This document shows positions 51,579 to 60,572 of a stretch of 64,000 bases of DNA, piece by piece. Each line of letters opens with the position of its first letter. Position 1 is the stretch's first letter. The position numbers were made by a program, and so were the translations under genes. This DNA comes from Aequorivita iocasae (GTDB taxonomy: Bacteria; Bacteroidota; Bacteroidia; Flavobacteriales; Flavobacteriaceae). Where the stretch lies: the NCBI RefSeq assembly GCF_016757735.1, contig NZ_CP068439.1:496001-560000 (forward strand). The letters are read 5' to 3'. The notes beneath the pieces are model-generated. The model had not been told where the DNA came from, searched no databases, and saw only the letters and a list, made by a program, of their open reading frames with translations.

Positions 51579-52559
51579 TTATTTGTCGAATTTTTTGATG
51601 GGTTTCTTTTTAATCATTCCGCCTCTTGCGTCCTTCACCGAAGTCATAATCATAAATGCCTGTGAATCAATTTTATCTACTTCTGTCTTCAACTTACTCA
51701 TTTCCAATCTTGTAATTACGGTATATACTACATCAACAGGTTGTCGCATCTCACCTTCTTTCGCAAATCCGTTTTCGGCTTTAAAAATAGTACAGCCCCT
51801 ACCCATTTTTTCAATAATGGCCAGGCGTATTTCCTCATTCTTCTCTGAAATAATTGTGATCCCCATAAACTCTTCAATCCCGTCAATTACAAAGTCAACC
51901 GTTTTTGAAGCAGCGAAATAAGTAAGGATAGCATACAATGCGATTTCCGTGGAAAGAAAATAGGCGGCGGTTATAAAAATGATTACGTTGAAGATCATAA
52001 TTACATTTCCCACCGTAAGACTTGTCTTTCGACTTATAAATATTGCCAACACCTCGGTACCATCAATTATCGCACCTCCGCGAATGGCTAGACCAATACC
52101 CAGTCCAAGAAAAAAACCACCAAAGGCCGCCACTAGAATTTTATCATCGGTAATCAAGGGATAGGGTATCAGCGCAACCGCAGTTGCCAAAAGTATAATG
52201 CCCAGTACACTTTTTATTGCAAATCTTCTGCCTACCGAAAAAAAAGCCAACGCCAAAAAAGGAAGGTTAAAGCACACTAACAACAATGGAAATGAAATAC
52301 CCGCCAGTTCATTTACCATCAGTGAAATACCTGTAACCCCACCATCGATAAAATTATTTGGCATCAAAAAACCCCGTAAACCAAAAGAAGCCGAAATAAC
52401 TCCCAAAATCAAATAGAAAAAATCCCAGACTTCGTGAATTACTTCTATCTCCAGATTTTTTACCCTCTTTTCAAAAGGCTCGGAAATCTGTGAAGGTTTC
52501 TTATGCTTTTGACGGTTTTTTACGACGTTTACTATAATATTTTTAAAGAATGGGTTCAA
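51579..52559 (-). CDS. YitT family membrane protein (DUF2179 C-terminus)
   Basis: The 326-residue protein has five to six membrane helices with the YitT start (VISASFGLRGFLMPNNFIDGGVTGISLMVNEL) and GAIIDGTEVLAIFISRKTSLTVGNVIM. A soluble DUF2179 domain of about 80 residues ends it (MGITIISEKNEEIRLAIIEKMGRGCTIFKAENGF...RLEMSKLKTEVDKIDSQAFMIMTSVKDARGG). Function is unknown. It lies between the two valine tRNA genes on the same strand. Confidence 0.9.
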   Translation of the reverse strand: MNPFFKNIIVNVVKNRQKHKKPSQISEPFEKRVKNLEIEVIHEVWDFFYLILGVISASFGLRGFLMPNNFIDGGVTGISLMVNELAGISFPLLLVCFNLPFLALAFFSVGRRFAIKSVLGIILLATAVALIPYPLITDDKILVAAFGGFFLGLGIGLAIRGGAIIDGTEVLAIFISRKTSLTVGNVIMIFNVIIFITAAYFLSTEIALYAILTYFAASKTVDFVIDGIEEFMGITIISEKNEEIRLAIIEKMGRGCTIFKAENGFAKEGEMRQPVDVVYTVITRLEMSKLKTEVDKIDSQAFMIMTSVKDARGGMIKKKPIKKFDK

Positions 52560-52638
52560 TGGCGCTTGCTTTAAATTTTGAATTCAGTCAAAGTTAACTT
52601 ATTAATTCTAAAATGAAATTTGGAATAATAAAATAAAA

Positions 52639-52664
52639 AAAACCGAAGTTTTCACTTCGGTTTT
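52639..52664. terminator. Terminator after tRNA-Val(TAC)
   Basis: AACCGAAGT / ACTTCGGTT stem with a 4-base loop and A/T runs on both sides, directly downstream (minus strand) of tRNA-Val(TAC); may also act on the convergent side. Confidence 0.88.
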
Positions 52665-52672
52665 TTAAAATC

Positions 52673-52750
52673 TGGTGGGCGATGAGGGGTTCGAACCCCC
52701 GACCCCCTCGGTGTAAACGAGGTGCTCTGAACCAGCTGAGCTAATCGCCC
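52673..52750 (-). tRNA. tRNA-Val (anticodon TAC)
   Basis: The minus strand begins GGGCGATTAGCTCAGCTGG and ends ATCGCCC, A, CCA encoded. The anticodon stem CCTCG/CGAGG holds loop TTTACAC, anticodon TAC (valine). The T-arm has GTTCGAACC. With the GAC copy this gives two valine isoacceptors flanking the YitT gene. Confidence 0.96.
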
Positions 52751-52767
52751 TCATTGTTTTGAGGTTG

Positions 52768-52798
52768 CAAATATAAGTTAGTTTTTAATTCCCGCAAA
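52768..52798 (-). promoter_or_regulatory. tRNA-Val(TAC) promoter, TTTG-N19-TATATTTG
   Basis: On the minus strand TTTG (52798-52795) and TATATTTG (52775-52768) with exactly 19 bases between them, a full match to the Bacteroidota consensus, 18 bases before the tRNA. Confidence 0.8.
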
Positions 52799-52815
52799 CA
52801 TTTATTTGAAAAAAA

Positions 52816-53988
52816 TCATAAAACTTCTGCCACCACGAAAGTGCTGCCCCCAACAAATATTAAATCCTTTGCTGAAGCCGTATTAAGTGCAGCTCCATAT
52901 GCTTTTGACACTGAAATATATTCCTCGCCCACCAGCCCATAACCCCTGGCCTTTGTCAATAACAATGAGGCATCCAAACCCCGGGGAATATTTGGTTTGC
53001 AAAAATAATATATAGCACTTTTCGGAAACAGCGGTAACACCGAATCCAAATCTTTATCGCTTACAACACCAATAACAATATGGAGGTTTTGAAAATCTTC
53101 TTTCGCAAGCTGCTCCATCACTATTTGCAACCCCTCTTTATTATGGCCCGTATCGCAAACAACTTTTGGATTTTCATGTAAAACCTGCCAACGACCCATC
53201 AACCCTGTATTTTTTACTGTATGATTCAATCCCTCTTGAATGTTTTCTTCTGAAATATTCCACCCGCTTTTCTGCAAGACCTTCAATGTTGCCAAAACAG
53301 TTTTTAGGTTTCTTTGTTGATAAAAGCCTTTTAAATCAGACGTATGTTTTGAAATATCACAAGTTTCAGCAAAAAAGATTGGCGCATCTCTTTCGGAAGC
53401 AATTTTTTCAAAGACAGGTTTTGTTTCAGGCAATGTTTCTCCAATAATAACAGGCACTCGATTTTTAATTATCCCAGCCTTTTCAAATGCAACTTTTTCC
53501 AAGGTATCTCCTAAAAACTGAGTGTGGTCCAAACCTATATTGGTAATCACCGAAATTTCGGGCGTGATAATATTGGTGCTGTCCAGCCTACCGCCCATCC
53601 CTACTTCAATAATTGCCACATCCACTTTTTCATTTCGGAAATAATCAAACGCCAGACCCACGGTCATTTCAAAAAAGGAAAGTTGATTGCTTTCAAAAAA
53701 AGGTTTGTGTTCTTCTACAAAACTTGAAACGTATTGTTCCGGAATCATTTCGCCATTAATCTTTATCCGCTCCCTGAAATCCTTTAAATGTGGCGAGGTG
53801 TAAAGTCCTGTTTTATATCCCGCTTCCTGGAATACCGAAGCCAGCATATGGCTCGTACTGCCCTTACCATTAGTACCGGCTACGTGTACACTCTTGAAGC
53901 TGTATTCGGGATTGTGGAGATAATTGGCAAGCTTTATGGTAGCGGCCAAATCTGCTTTATAGGCAGACTGCCCCACCCGCTGGTACAT
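52816..53988 (-). CDS. folC: Folylpolyglutamate/dihydrofolate synthase
   Basis: FolC adds glutamates to folates (and may make dihydrofolate). The 390 residues from ATG 53988 contain the P-loop HVAGTNGKGSTSHML, TSPHLKDFRERI and DVAIIEVGMGGRLDSTN. In relatives the family start is about 15-17 residues earlier (MNY.ET..W.F.QLPMYQ). Here the same frame upstream encodes NYSETIAWLFAQLP back to the TAA at 54046-54048, with no ATG, GTG or TTG; ATC (54033) or ATA (54039) are the only candidates, or the protein starts short at 53988. It directly follows a sortilin-like gene. Confidence 0.92.
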   Translation of the reverse strand: MYQRVGQSAYKADLAATIKLANYLHNPEYSFKSVHVAGTNGKGSTSHMLASVFQEAGYKTGLYTSPHLKDFRERIKINGEMIPEQYVSSFVEEHKPFFESNQLSFFEMTVGLAFDYFRNEKVDVAIIEVGMGGRLDSTNIITPEISVITNIGLDHTQFLGDTLEKVAFEKAGIIKNRVPVIIGETLPETKPVFEKIASERDAPIFFAETCDISKHTSDLKGFYQQRNLKTVLATLKVLQKSGWNISEENIQEGLNHTVKNTGLMGRWQVLHENPKVVCDTGHNKEGLQIVMEQLAKEDFQNLHIVIGVVSDKDLDSVLPLFPKSAIYYFCKPNIPRGLDASLLLTKARGYGLVGEEYISVSKAYGAALNTASAKDLIFVGGSTFVVAEVL

Positions 53989-54045
53989 GGGCAGCTGGGC
54001 GAAAAGCCACGCGATGGTTTCTGAATAGTTGATGGCTATTGGATT

Positions 54046-56544
54046 TTATTTTATAATGAGTTTTTTTGTCGTCTGTTCTTTACCTTCGGAAATTTTTAAA
54101 TAATATATTCCGGGCTGAAAATTTTCAACGGAAAATTGAAGTTGCTTTTCTTTAAAATCAAGCTGTTTCACAACTCTTCCCATAACATCATATATTGATA
54201 CAGAAGATTTTTCAGAAATAGATGCTTTTGAAATTTTAACCATTTGCGAGGCAGGATTCGGATACACCTTTACTTCTGAAGAAAACACAGCTTCATTTTG
54301 GCTTAAAATATCATTTGAAATATCAATTTTATAGATTGAGCGCCCAAAGGTTGCGGCAAATAAAAACTGGGACCCTTCATGGATATGCAAATCTGTTACC
54401 ACTACGGAAGGCAAATTCTCACCCAAAACGTTCCAATTTACACCTTCATCAGCAGTAGCCATCACGCCTACATCGGTACCCACAAATAGATTTCCGAAAC
54501 TATCCTGCACAATATCATTTACAGGAATATCTGGCAAACTTGTAGAAATATCAAACCAATTGTTTCCTAAATCAGTACTTTTATAAACGTGGCCCACATC
54601 TTCTCCATATCGATATCCTGAAAGCGTTAAATAAACTGTGTTCGGGTCTTCCCGAGACGCCAAAATTTTTGTAACCCATCGGTTGGGAACTCCCGCAGAA
54701 ATATCTGTCCAATTAGAACCTCCGTTCTGAGTTACCCAAGCTTTTCCGTCGTCTGTTCCCACAAAAATAATTTCATTGTCCAAAGGCGAAACACTAATCG
54801 TCGTTATTGTTCCGTATGTAAGATTTCCGGGGTGTGGGCCATCTGTCAAGTCTGGACTTATTGCAGTCCAAGTGGCCGCGGCATTTGTTGTTTTGTAGAG
54901 TCTATTTGTACCGTAATAAAGCGTTTGCGAATTGGAAGGATCAAAAGTAATGGGCGTATCCCAATTTTTTCGGTCGCCCCCGGAAATTCCATTGGTTGCA
55001 TTTGAAAAGGAGGTGCCATTGTTGGTGGATTTTCCTAAAGCGCCATATTGGTAAAGCGCATATATAACATTTGTATTTGTAGGATCTACGAGTGGTTGAA
55101 AACCATCCCCGCCATAGATTATATTCCAGTCCGTTAAACCTCCTGTTTGGGTGCGGCTGGTACTGTTATCTTGCGCGCCACCATAAATTTTATTTTCGTT
55201 TTGTGCATCTACATGCATTCGGTAGAATTGTGTAATGGGAAGTTTTACATCCTTTACCGCAGAGGAACCCCCGTTCGTGCTGTAATAAAGTCCACCATCA
55301 TTCCCCAGAAGTATTTCGCCTGGTACCGAAGCATTAAACGCCATTGCGTGCTGATCTACGTGAACATTTGAAAAGGAATCACTCCAGCTCATGCCTCCGT
55401 TTGTAGATTTTTGAACTTCAAAATCTACATTATAAATTGTGTTTTCATCCGTGGGATCGATAAAAATTCCTCCAAACCACCAATGAAACCCCACATCGGT
55501 CAACTGACCTGAGTTGACGGCAGTCCAAGTATCGCCGCCGTTTGTAGTTTTATAAACACCTTGGATATTTCCCGTTGCATCTGCGTAACGCGTATATAGC
55601 ACATTGGGGTTTGATTGTGAAATATCTATGCTGATCCTTCCTTTTTGGGAAGCTAAACTTGGCAAACCGGTGGTCAGTTCTGTCCAGTTTGATCCTCCGT
55701 CAGTAGTCCTGTATATTCCCGAGGTTATTCCACCGTATTGTCTATTGTTTGGGCGTCGGATTCGTTCCCAACTGGCCGCATACACTATATTCCCGTTTGT
55801 GGGATGAATGGCCATATCAATTACCCCAGTTGAATCACTCACAAATAAAACCTGCTGCCAGCTATCGCCGCCATTGGTGGTTTTATAAACGCCACGATTG
55901 GTGCTATTTCTGAACAATGGGCCCATTGCCCCAACAAAAGCGGTATTATCGTTACTTGGGTCCAAAACAATTTTACCAACACTTCCAATATCAGGTAGCC
56001 CCTTTGATTGCCATGTGGCGCCACCATCAGTACTTTTATAGATTCCATCACCATCATACACCAAAGACCCTCCACCAGCATTTACTTCACCTGTACCCAC
56101 CCAAAGTATGTTATTGTTATTTTTTGAAATTTCAATATCGCCGATGGAAAGCATTTGTTGTTCGTCAAAAATTGGCGTCCAATCATCACCACTGTTTATC
56201 GTTTTAAAAATCCCTCCTGAGGCAGCCCCTACATAATATACTTCGGGTTGGGTTGAAGGAATTTCAATATCGGTAATTCTACCGCCAATATTTAGAGGTC
56301 CGCTGAATTGCCATATTTCGTTTACATTGTTTCTATCCGCAATTTGTTTTTTCCAACGGATTGCTTCAGAATATGCCGCAGTATTCAATTGGCCATTTGG
56401 ATAGGCTCTTTGCATAAACATAAAGTCGTGGGGATATTTTTCATTTTTTTCATTTTCGAAAATGTTTGAAATGGATTTTTCGGAAGAATTTTTACACCCA
56501 GCAAAACAAATTATAATTAACAGAAAAGTAGAAATACGAAGCAT
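54046..56544 (-). CDS. Sortilin/VPS10-like secreted protein, copy 2
   Basis: The 832-residue protein has a lipoprotein-like signal (LLIIICFAGC, Cys17) and about a dozen BNR/sortilin-type units of the form S-x-N/D-x-G-x-x-W (GIFKTINSGDDW, YKSTDGGATW, YRTTDGGSNW, YKTTNAAATW, WVTQNGGSNW, YKSTDLGNNW). The C-terminus is a type A T9SS sorting domain (VKVYPNPASQMVKISK...PGIYYLKISEGKEQTTKKLIIK). Lipobox plus sorting domain in one chain is unusual. It is highly similar to the next gene upstream in the transcript (56735-59248). Likely a surface beta-propeller of unknown ligand. Confidence 0.9.
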   Translation of the reverse strand: MLRISTFLLIIICFAGCKNSSEKSISNIFENEKNEKYPHDFMFMQRAYPNGQLNTAAYSEAIRWKKQIADRNNVNEIWQFSGPLNIGGRITDIEIPSTQPEVYYVGAASGGIFKTINSGDDWTPIFDEQQMLSIGDIEISKNNNNILWVGTGEVNAGGGSLVYDGDGIYKSTDGGATWQSKGLPDIGSVGKIVLDPSNDNTAFVGAMGPLFRNSTNRGVYKTTNGGDSWQQVLFVSDSTGVIDMAIHPTNGNIVYAASWERIRRPNNRQYGGITSGIYRTTDGGSNWTELTTGLPSLASQKGRISIDISQSNPNVLYTRYADATGNIQGVYKTTNGGDTWTAVNSGQLTDVGFHWWFGGIFIDPTDENTIYNVDFEVQKSTNGGMSWSDSFSNVHVDQHAMAFNASVPGEILLGNDGGLYYSTNGGSSAVKDVKLPITQFYRMHVDAQNENKIYGGAQDNSTSRTQTGGLTDWNIIYGGDGFQPLVDPTNTNVIYALYQYGALGKSTNNGTSFSNATNGISGGDRKNWDTPITFDPSNSQTLYYGTNRLYKTTNAAATWTAISPDLTDGPHPGNLTYGTITTISVSPLDNEIIFVGTDDGKAWVTQNGGSNWTDISAGVPNRWVTKILASREDPNTVYLTLSGYRYGEDVGHVYKSTDLGNNWFDISTSLPDIPVNDIVQDSFGNLFVGTDVGVMATADEGVNWNVLGENLPSVVVTDLHIHEGSQFLFAATFGRSIYKIDISNDILSQNEAVFSSEVKVYPNPASQMVKISKASISEKSSVSIYDVMGRVVKQLDFKEKQLQFSVENFQPGIYYLKISEGKEQTTKKLIIK

Positions 56545-56606
56545 AGTATCTTTTTTTGAAGTTTAAAGATACTGAAAAAATCAAGGCATTCTTGAAAGAG
56601 AATATT

Positions 56607-56734
56607 CTATTGTGAAAGACTGAACTTGTAGATAATCTTGCCAATTTGTTTTGCGGGAGCTTTATCGTCGGCATTGAATTTTGTAGCCAAAGCGGCTCCA
56701 TAGGCAGTTTTTGAATAATATAGTTTTAGTGGAT
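56607..56734 (-). pseudogene. Relic: folC 5' fused to tonB 3' end
   Basis: On the minus strand, DNA just after the copy-1 sortilin stop reads DPLKLYYSKTAYG, then runs in frame into AALATKFNADDKAPAKQIGK and IIYKFSLSQ-stop (56607-56609). The second part is nearly identical to the last 30 residues of the TonB protein at 59306. The first resembles the folC start (NYSETIAW). It is the junction of an old tandem duplication, leaving tonB's end and folC's start between the two sortilin genes. Confidence 0.8.
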
Positions 56735-59248
56735 CTATTTAACAATCAGTTTTTTTGTGGACTGCTTATTTTCATCAGAAATTTTTAAATAATAGACTCC
56801 AGCCTGTAGGCTTTCAACAGAAAAATGAATCTCTTTTTTATTATCAAAATTGTACTTTTTTACTGATCTTCCCATTGTATCATAAACTTCTAAATAAGAA
56901 TTTTTGGAAGGGTTTTTAAGGGAAACCGTCACCATTTCGGAAGAGGGATTTGGAAATACTTTTATCTCCGTGGCAAAAGAATCACCATTCGTATTCAAAA
57001 TATTTCCCGAGATATCAATTTTATAAATGGAACGGCCATAGGTGGCAGCAAATAAAAACTCCGAATTCTCGTGAATAAACAAGTCTGTAACTAATACCGA
57101 GGGCAAATTTTCTCCCAAAACAGTCCAGGTTGCCCCTTCGTTATCTGATGCCAAAACGCCAATGTCTGTTGCTAAAAATAGATTTCCAAAATTGTCCTGC
57201 TCAATATCGTTCACTGGGATATCCGGCAAACTCGTTGAAATATCAATCCAAGTATTCCCGAAATCGATACTCCTGTAAACGTGTCCAATACTTTCACCAA
57301 ACTTATAACCGGAAAGCGTTAAATATACCGTATTTGCATTTTCCTTTGAAGTAAGTATTTTGGTGACCCAACGATTTGGAACTCCCGCCGAAATATCCGT
57401 CCAATTGGTTCCGCCATTTTGGGTTACCCAGGCTTTTCCGTCGTCCGTCCCCACGAAAATAATTTGGCTATCAAATTGTGAGACACTAATAGTTGTCAAC
57501 GTTCCAAAAGTGCGATTTCCAGAGTGTGGCCCATCCGTTAAATCTGGGCTGATAGCATACCAATTTTCCGCACCGTTTATGCTCTTATAAAGCCTGTTCG
57601 TTCCATAAAATAATATCTGTGAATTTGCGGGATCGAATGCAATTGGTGTATCCCAATTTTTCCTATCGCTAGGTGATATTCCAGTTATAGCATCATAGAA
57701 GTAAACACCATTGGTAGTAGATTTTCCTAAACCTCCACGTTGGTAAAGCGCATAAATAACCCTTGTATCTGTAGGGTCTACCAACGTCTGAAAACCGTCG
57801 CCAAAATAAATTATATTCCAATTGCTCAACCCCCCCGTTTGGGTTCGGCTTGTACCATTGTCCTGCGAACCTCCATATATTTTATTTTCGTTCTGCGCAT
57901 CAACATACATTCTGTAGAACTGGGTTAGTGGCAATTTTAAATTTTTTACCGCAATATTACCTCCATCGCTGCTATAATAAAGGCCACCGTCACTACCCAA
58001 TAAAATTTCGTTGGGTGCTGAAGGTTTAAAAGCCATTGCATGTTGATCTACGTGGGCGATTTGAAAAGAATTACTCCAACTATTTCCGCCATCCGTGGAT
58101 TTTTGGACTATACAATCTGCATTATAGAGTACATTTTCATCCGTTGGGTCAATAAAAATTCCACCGAAATAATAATGAAACCCAACATTCAATAATTGAC
58201 TGGAGTTTACTTCAGTCCAAGTATCCCCGCCATTGGAAGTTCTATAAACACCTTGTATATTTCCAACGGCATCGGCGTAGCGCGCATACAATATATTTGG
58301 GTTGGATTGTGAAATATCTATGCTGATTCGGCCTTTTTGTGATGCAAGGTTGGGCAGACCGTTGGTAAGCTCTGTCCAATTGGTGCCGCCGTCCGTTGTT
58401 CTATATATTCCTGAGGTTATTCCTCCATATTGATAATAGTTTACCTTGGTTATCCGTTCCCAACTTGTGGCGTAAACTATGTTCCCATTGGTTGGATGGA
58501 TAGCCATATCCGCGACTCCGGTGGAATCACTCACAAAAAATACTTGTTGCCAGGTATCCCCTCCATTTGTGGTTTTATAAACCCCCCGGTTGGGGCTATT
58601 TTTAAAAAGTGGGCCCATCGCCCCAACAAAAGCAGTGTTATCGTTATTGGGGTCCAAGACAATTTTTCCCACACTTCCAATAATAGGCAAACCTTTTGAT
58701 TCCCACGTGGTACCGCCGTCGGTGCTCTTGTAAACTCCATCGCCATCGAATGTGCCCAAACCATTTCCTTCACCTGTTCCCACCCAAATTAAATTATTGT
58801 TGTTTTTTGAAATTTCAATATCTCCGATGGAAAGCTTTTCCTGTTCGTCAAAAATAGGCATCCAGTCTTCCCCGCTGTTTATTGATTTAAAAATTCCACC
58901 AGAAGCAGCCCCTACATAATAAACCTCTGGCTGGTTGGTAGGGATTTCAATATCGGTAATACGCCCACTTATATTCAAAGGCCCTGCGAACTCCCAGATT
59001 TCATTAGCCGTGCTTCTATTTGCAATTTGCTTTTTCCATTTGATTGCTTTGGAATATGCGGAAGTATTTATTTCGCCACTTGGGTAGGCACGTTGCATAA
59101 ACATAAAATCACTCGGGTATTTTCCATCTTTTTTCTTTTCAGTATTTGAAATTTTTTCTCCCGAAGAAGAAGTTTTATCTTTTTCTGAAAAATTTTCACA
59201 GCCAATAAAACAGAAAGCAATGAATACGGAAGTAGGAATACGAAGCAT
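56735..59248 (-). CDS. Sortilin/VPS10-like secreted protein, copy 1
   Basis: The 837-residue paralog of the 54046-56544 gene shares its signal (VFIAFCFIGC, Cys17), BNR-type repeats and C-terminal sorting domain (IKVFPNPSSEMVTVSLKNP...AGVYYLKISDENKQSTKKLIVK). The two differ clearly in many residues (for example the N-terminal linker and repeat tips), so the duplication is not recent. It follows the tonB gene; the upstream spacer 59249-59305 matches that before copy 2 (AAGATACTGAAAA in both). Ligand or function unknown; secretion by T9SS is expected. Confidence 0.9.
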   Translation of the reverse strand: MLRIPTSVFIAFCFIGCENFSEKDKTSSSGEKISNTEKKKDGKYPSDFMFMQRAYPSGEINTSAYSKAIKWKKQIANRSTANEIWEFAGPLNISGRITDIEIPTNQPEVYYVGAASGGIFKSINSGEDWMPIFDEQEKLSIGDIEISKNNNNLIWVGTGEGNGLGTFDGDGVYKSTDGGTTWESKGLPIIGSVGKIVLDPNNDNTAFVGAMGPLFKNSPNRGVYKTTNGGDTWQQVFFVSDSTGVADMAIHPTNGNIVYATSWERITKVNYYQYGGITSGIYRTTDGGTNWTELTNGLPNLASQKGRISIDISQSNPNILYARYADAVGNIQGVYRTSNGGDTWTEVNSSQLLNVGFHYYFGGIFIDPTDENVLYNADCIVQKSTDGGNSWSNSFQIAHVDQHAMAFKPSAPNEILLGSDGGLYYSSDGGNIAVKNLKLPLTQFYRMYVDAQNENKIYGGSQDNGTSRTQTGGLSNWNIIYFGDGFQTLVDPTDTRVIYALYQRGGLGKSTTNGVYFYDAITGISPSDRKNWDTPIAFDPANSQILFYGTNRLYKSINGAENWYAISPDLTDGPHSGNRTFGTLTTISVSQFDSQIIFVGTDDGKAWVTQNGGTNWTDISAGVPNRWVTKILTSKENANTVYLTLSGYKFGESIGHVYRSIDFGNTWIDISTSLPDIPVNDIEQDNFGNLFLATDIGVLASDNEGATWTVLGENLPSVLVTDLFIHENSEFLFAATYGRSIYKIDISGNILNTNGDSFATEIKVFPNPSSEMVTVSLKNPSKNSYLEVYDTMGRSVKKYNFDNKKEIHFSVESLQAGVYYLKISDENKQSTKKLIVK

Positions 59249-59305
59249 AATACACCTTTTAGAAATATGAAGATACTGAAAATCAGTTATATTTCCCTAG
59301 AAATT

Positions 59306-60124
59306 TTATTCAGAAAGACTGAACTTATAGATAATCTTGCCAATCTGCTTTGCGGGAGCTTTATCGTCGGCATTGAATTTTGTAGCCAAAGCAGCTCTTT
59401 TGGCGGGCTCTAATAAACAACGGGAATTGTTTGTTGTTCCCCGAACTCCTGGCGTTGCACTAATTACTCTTCCACTGCGGTCTACTTCTATGCTAACCAC
59501 AACTGTTCCGGCTTCGTTGCAATCCTGTACAAACTTTTCCTTATTTAGTGCTTTTCTTCCACCGAGTAAATAATTGCCATCGCCGTCCAAACCTTTGCCA
59601 GTGCCGTAATACGCACTTGCATTGGGATCGCCATCGGGGCTTCCCTTGTCACCCGGGTTAGCGTCGTTACCTTCGCCTCCTTTTGCGGTTCCGTCACTTT
59701 TTGGGCCATTCAAAATGCTTGAAAGGGCATCGGTGGTAGCTTTATCGGGTTTTGGGTCGGGTTTCTTTACTTCTTTCTTAGGCTGCTCTTTTACTAGTGT
59801 TTCAACTTGCTCCTTTTTGGGCTTTTCCTTTTTAATTACAGGAGCGTCTTCATTCTCCTGAGTAACCACTTCTTCCTTTATTTCCGATTTTGGCTGTGAA
59901 ACAGGTTGCGCGGTCGTTTTCTGCGGTGCAGATTGAATTTTTTCAGTAGGCTGGATGTTTCCACTACCAGTATCGGTAGTTCCAAAATTTACCGCTATGC
60001 CCTGCTCCAATGGTGGATCCATATATTTCATCCCCACATAAAACAAGAGAATAAGAATGATGACATGCACGATTACCGTGATGGTCATACTTTTTCGTTT
60101 ATGTTGGGTGTCAAGCAGGCTCAT
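59306..60124 (-). CDS. TonB-type energy transducer
   Basis: The 272-residue protein has a single N-terminal membrane helix (ITVIVHVIILILLFYVGM), then a long Pro/Lys/Glu-rich periplasmic linker (KKEQVETLVKEQPKKEVKKPDPKPD) and a C-terminal TonB-like domain (CNEAGTVVVSIEVDRSGRVISATPG..GTTNNSRCLLEPAKRAALATKF). It transmits proton-motive energy from ExbB-ExbD to outer-membrane transporters. It is 56 bases from exbD in the minus-strand run exbB-exbD-tonB-sortilin-folC. Confidence 0.88.
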   Translation of the reverse strand: MSLLDTQHKRKSMTITVIVHVIILILLFYVGMKYMDPPLEQGIAVNFGTTDTGSGNIQPTEKIQSAPQKTTAQPVSQPKSEIKEEVVTQENEDAPVIKKEKPKKEQVETLVKEQPKKEVKKPDPKPDKATTDALSSILNGPKSDGTAKGGEGNDANPGDKGSPDGDPNASAYYGTGKGLDGDGNYLLGGRKALNKEKFVQDCNEAGTVVVSIEVDRSGRVISATPGVRGTTNNSRCLLEPAKRAALATKFNADDKAPAKQIGKIIYKFSLSE

Positions 60125-60179
60125 GGGTGAGAATTATTATTTTTTTTCTTTTTCAAAAAAATATACCGAGTAGCATTTA

Positions 60180-60572
60180 TTAATTCGGGCGTACCGCTAA
60201 TACCACTTTAAAGTTATTGCGATTTGCAATATCCATTACAAAAACGGCATCTTCAATAGGCACACCTTCTTCGGCACGTAGAATAATGGTAGGTTCTTCC
60301 TGTCCGGCAAGTGTTTTTTTCAATTCGCTCTCTATACTATACTCGCTTACACGCTCTTTATCTACATAATAAGCACCATCTTTTGTGATGCTGACGGAAG
60401 CTTTCTGAACATTTGATGTTTTCCCTTTTGCTTTGGGAAGTATCAAATCCAAAGCGTCGGGTGTTATTGCAGGCGAAGTGAGCAAAAAGAATACCAATAG
60501 CAGAAACACAATATCTGTCATGGAACTCATGCTGAACTCAGCGCTTACTTTATTTCTTCCTCTTAAATTCAT
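60180..60572 (-). CDS. exbD: ExbD-type biopolymer transport protein
   Basis: The 130-residue protein has an N-terminal membrane helix with the proton-path Asp in SMTDIVFLLLVFFLL and a periplasmic domain with the ExbD/TolR end (VSITKDGAYYVDKERVSEYSIES...PIEDAVFVMDIANRNNFKVVLAVRPN). It forms the stator with ExbB. Its ATG overlaps the exbB stop by one base, so translation is coupled. Confidence 0.93.
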   Translation of the reverse strand: MNLRGRNKVSAEFSMSSMTDIVFLLLVFFLLTSPAITPDALDLILPKAKGKTSNVQKASVSITKDGAYYVDKERVSEYSIESELKKTLAGQEEPTIILRAEEGVPIEDAVFVMDIANRNNFKVVLAVRPN

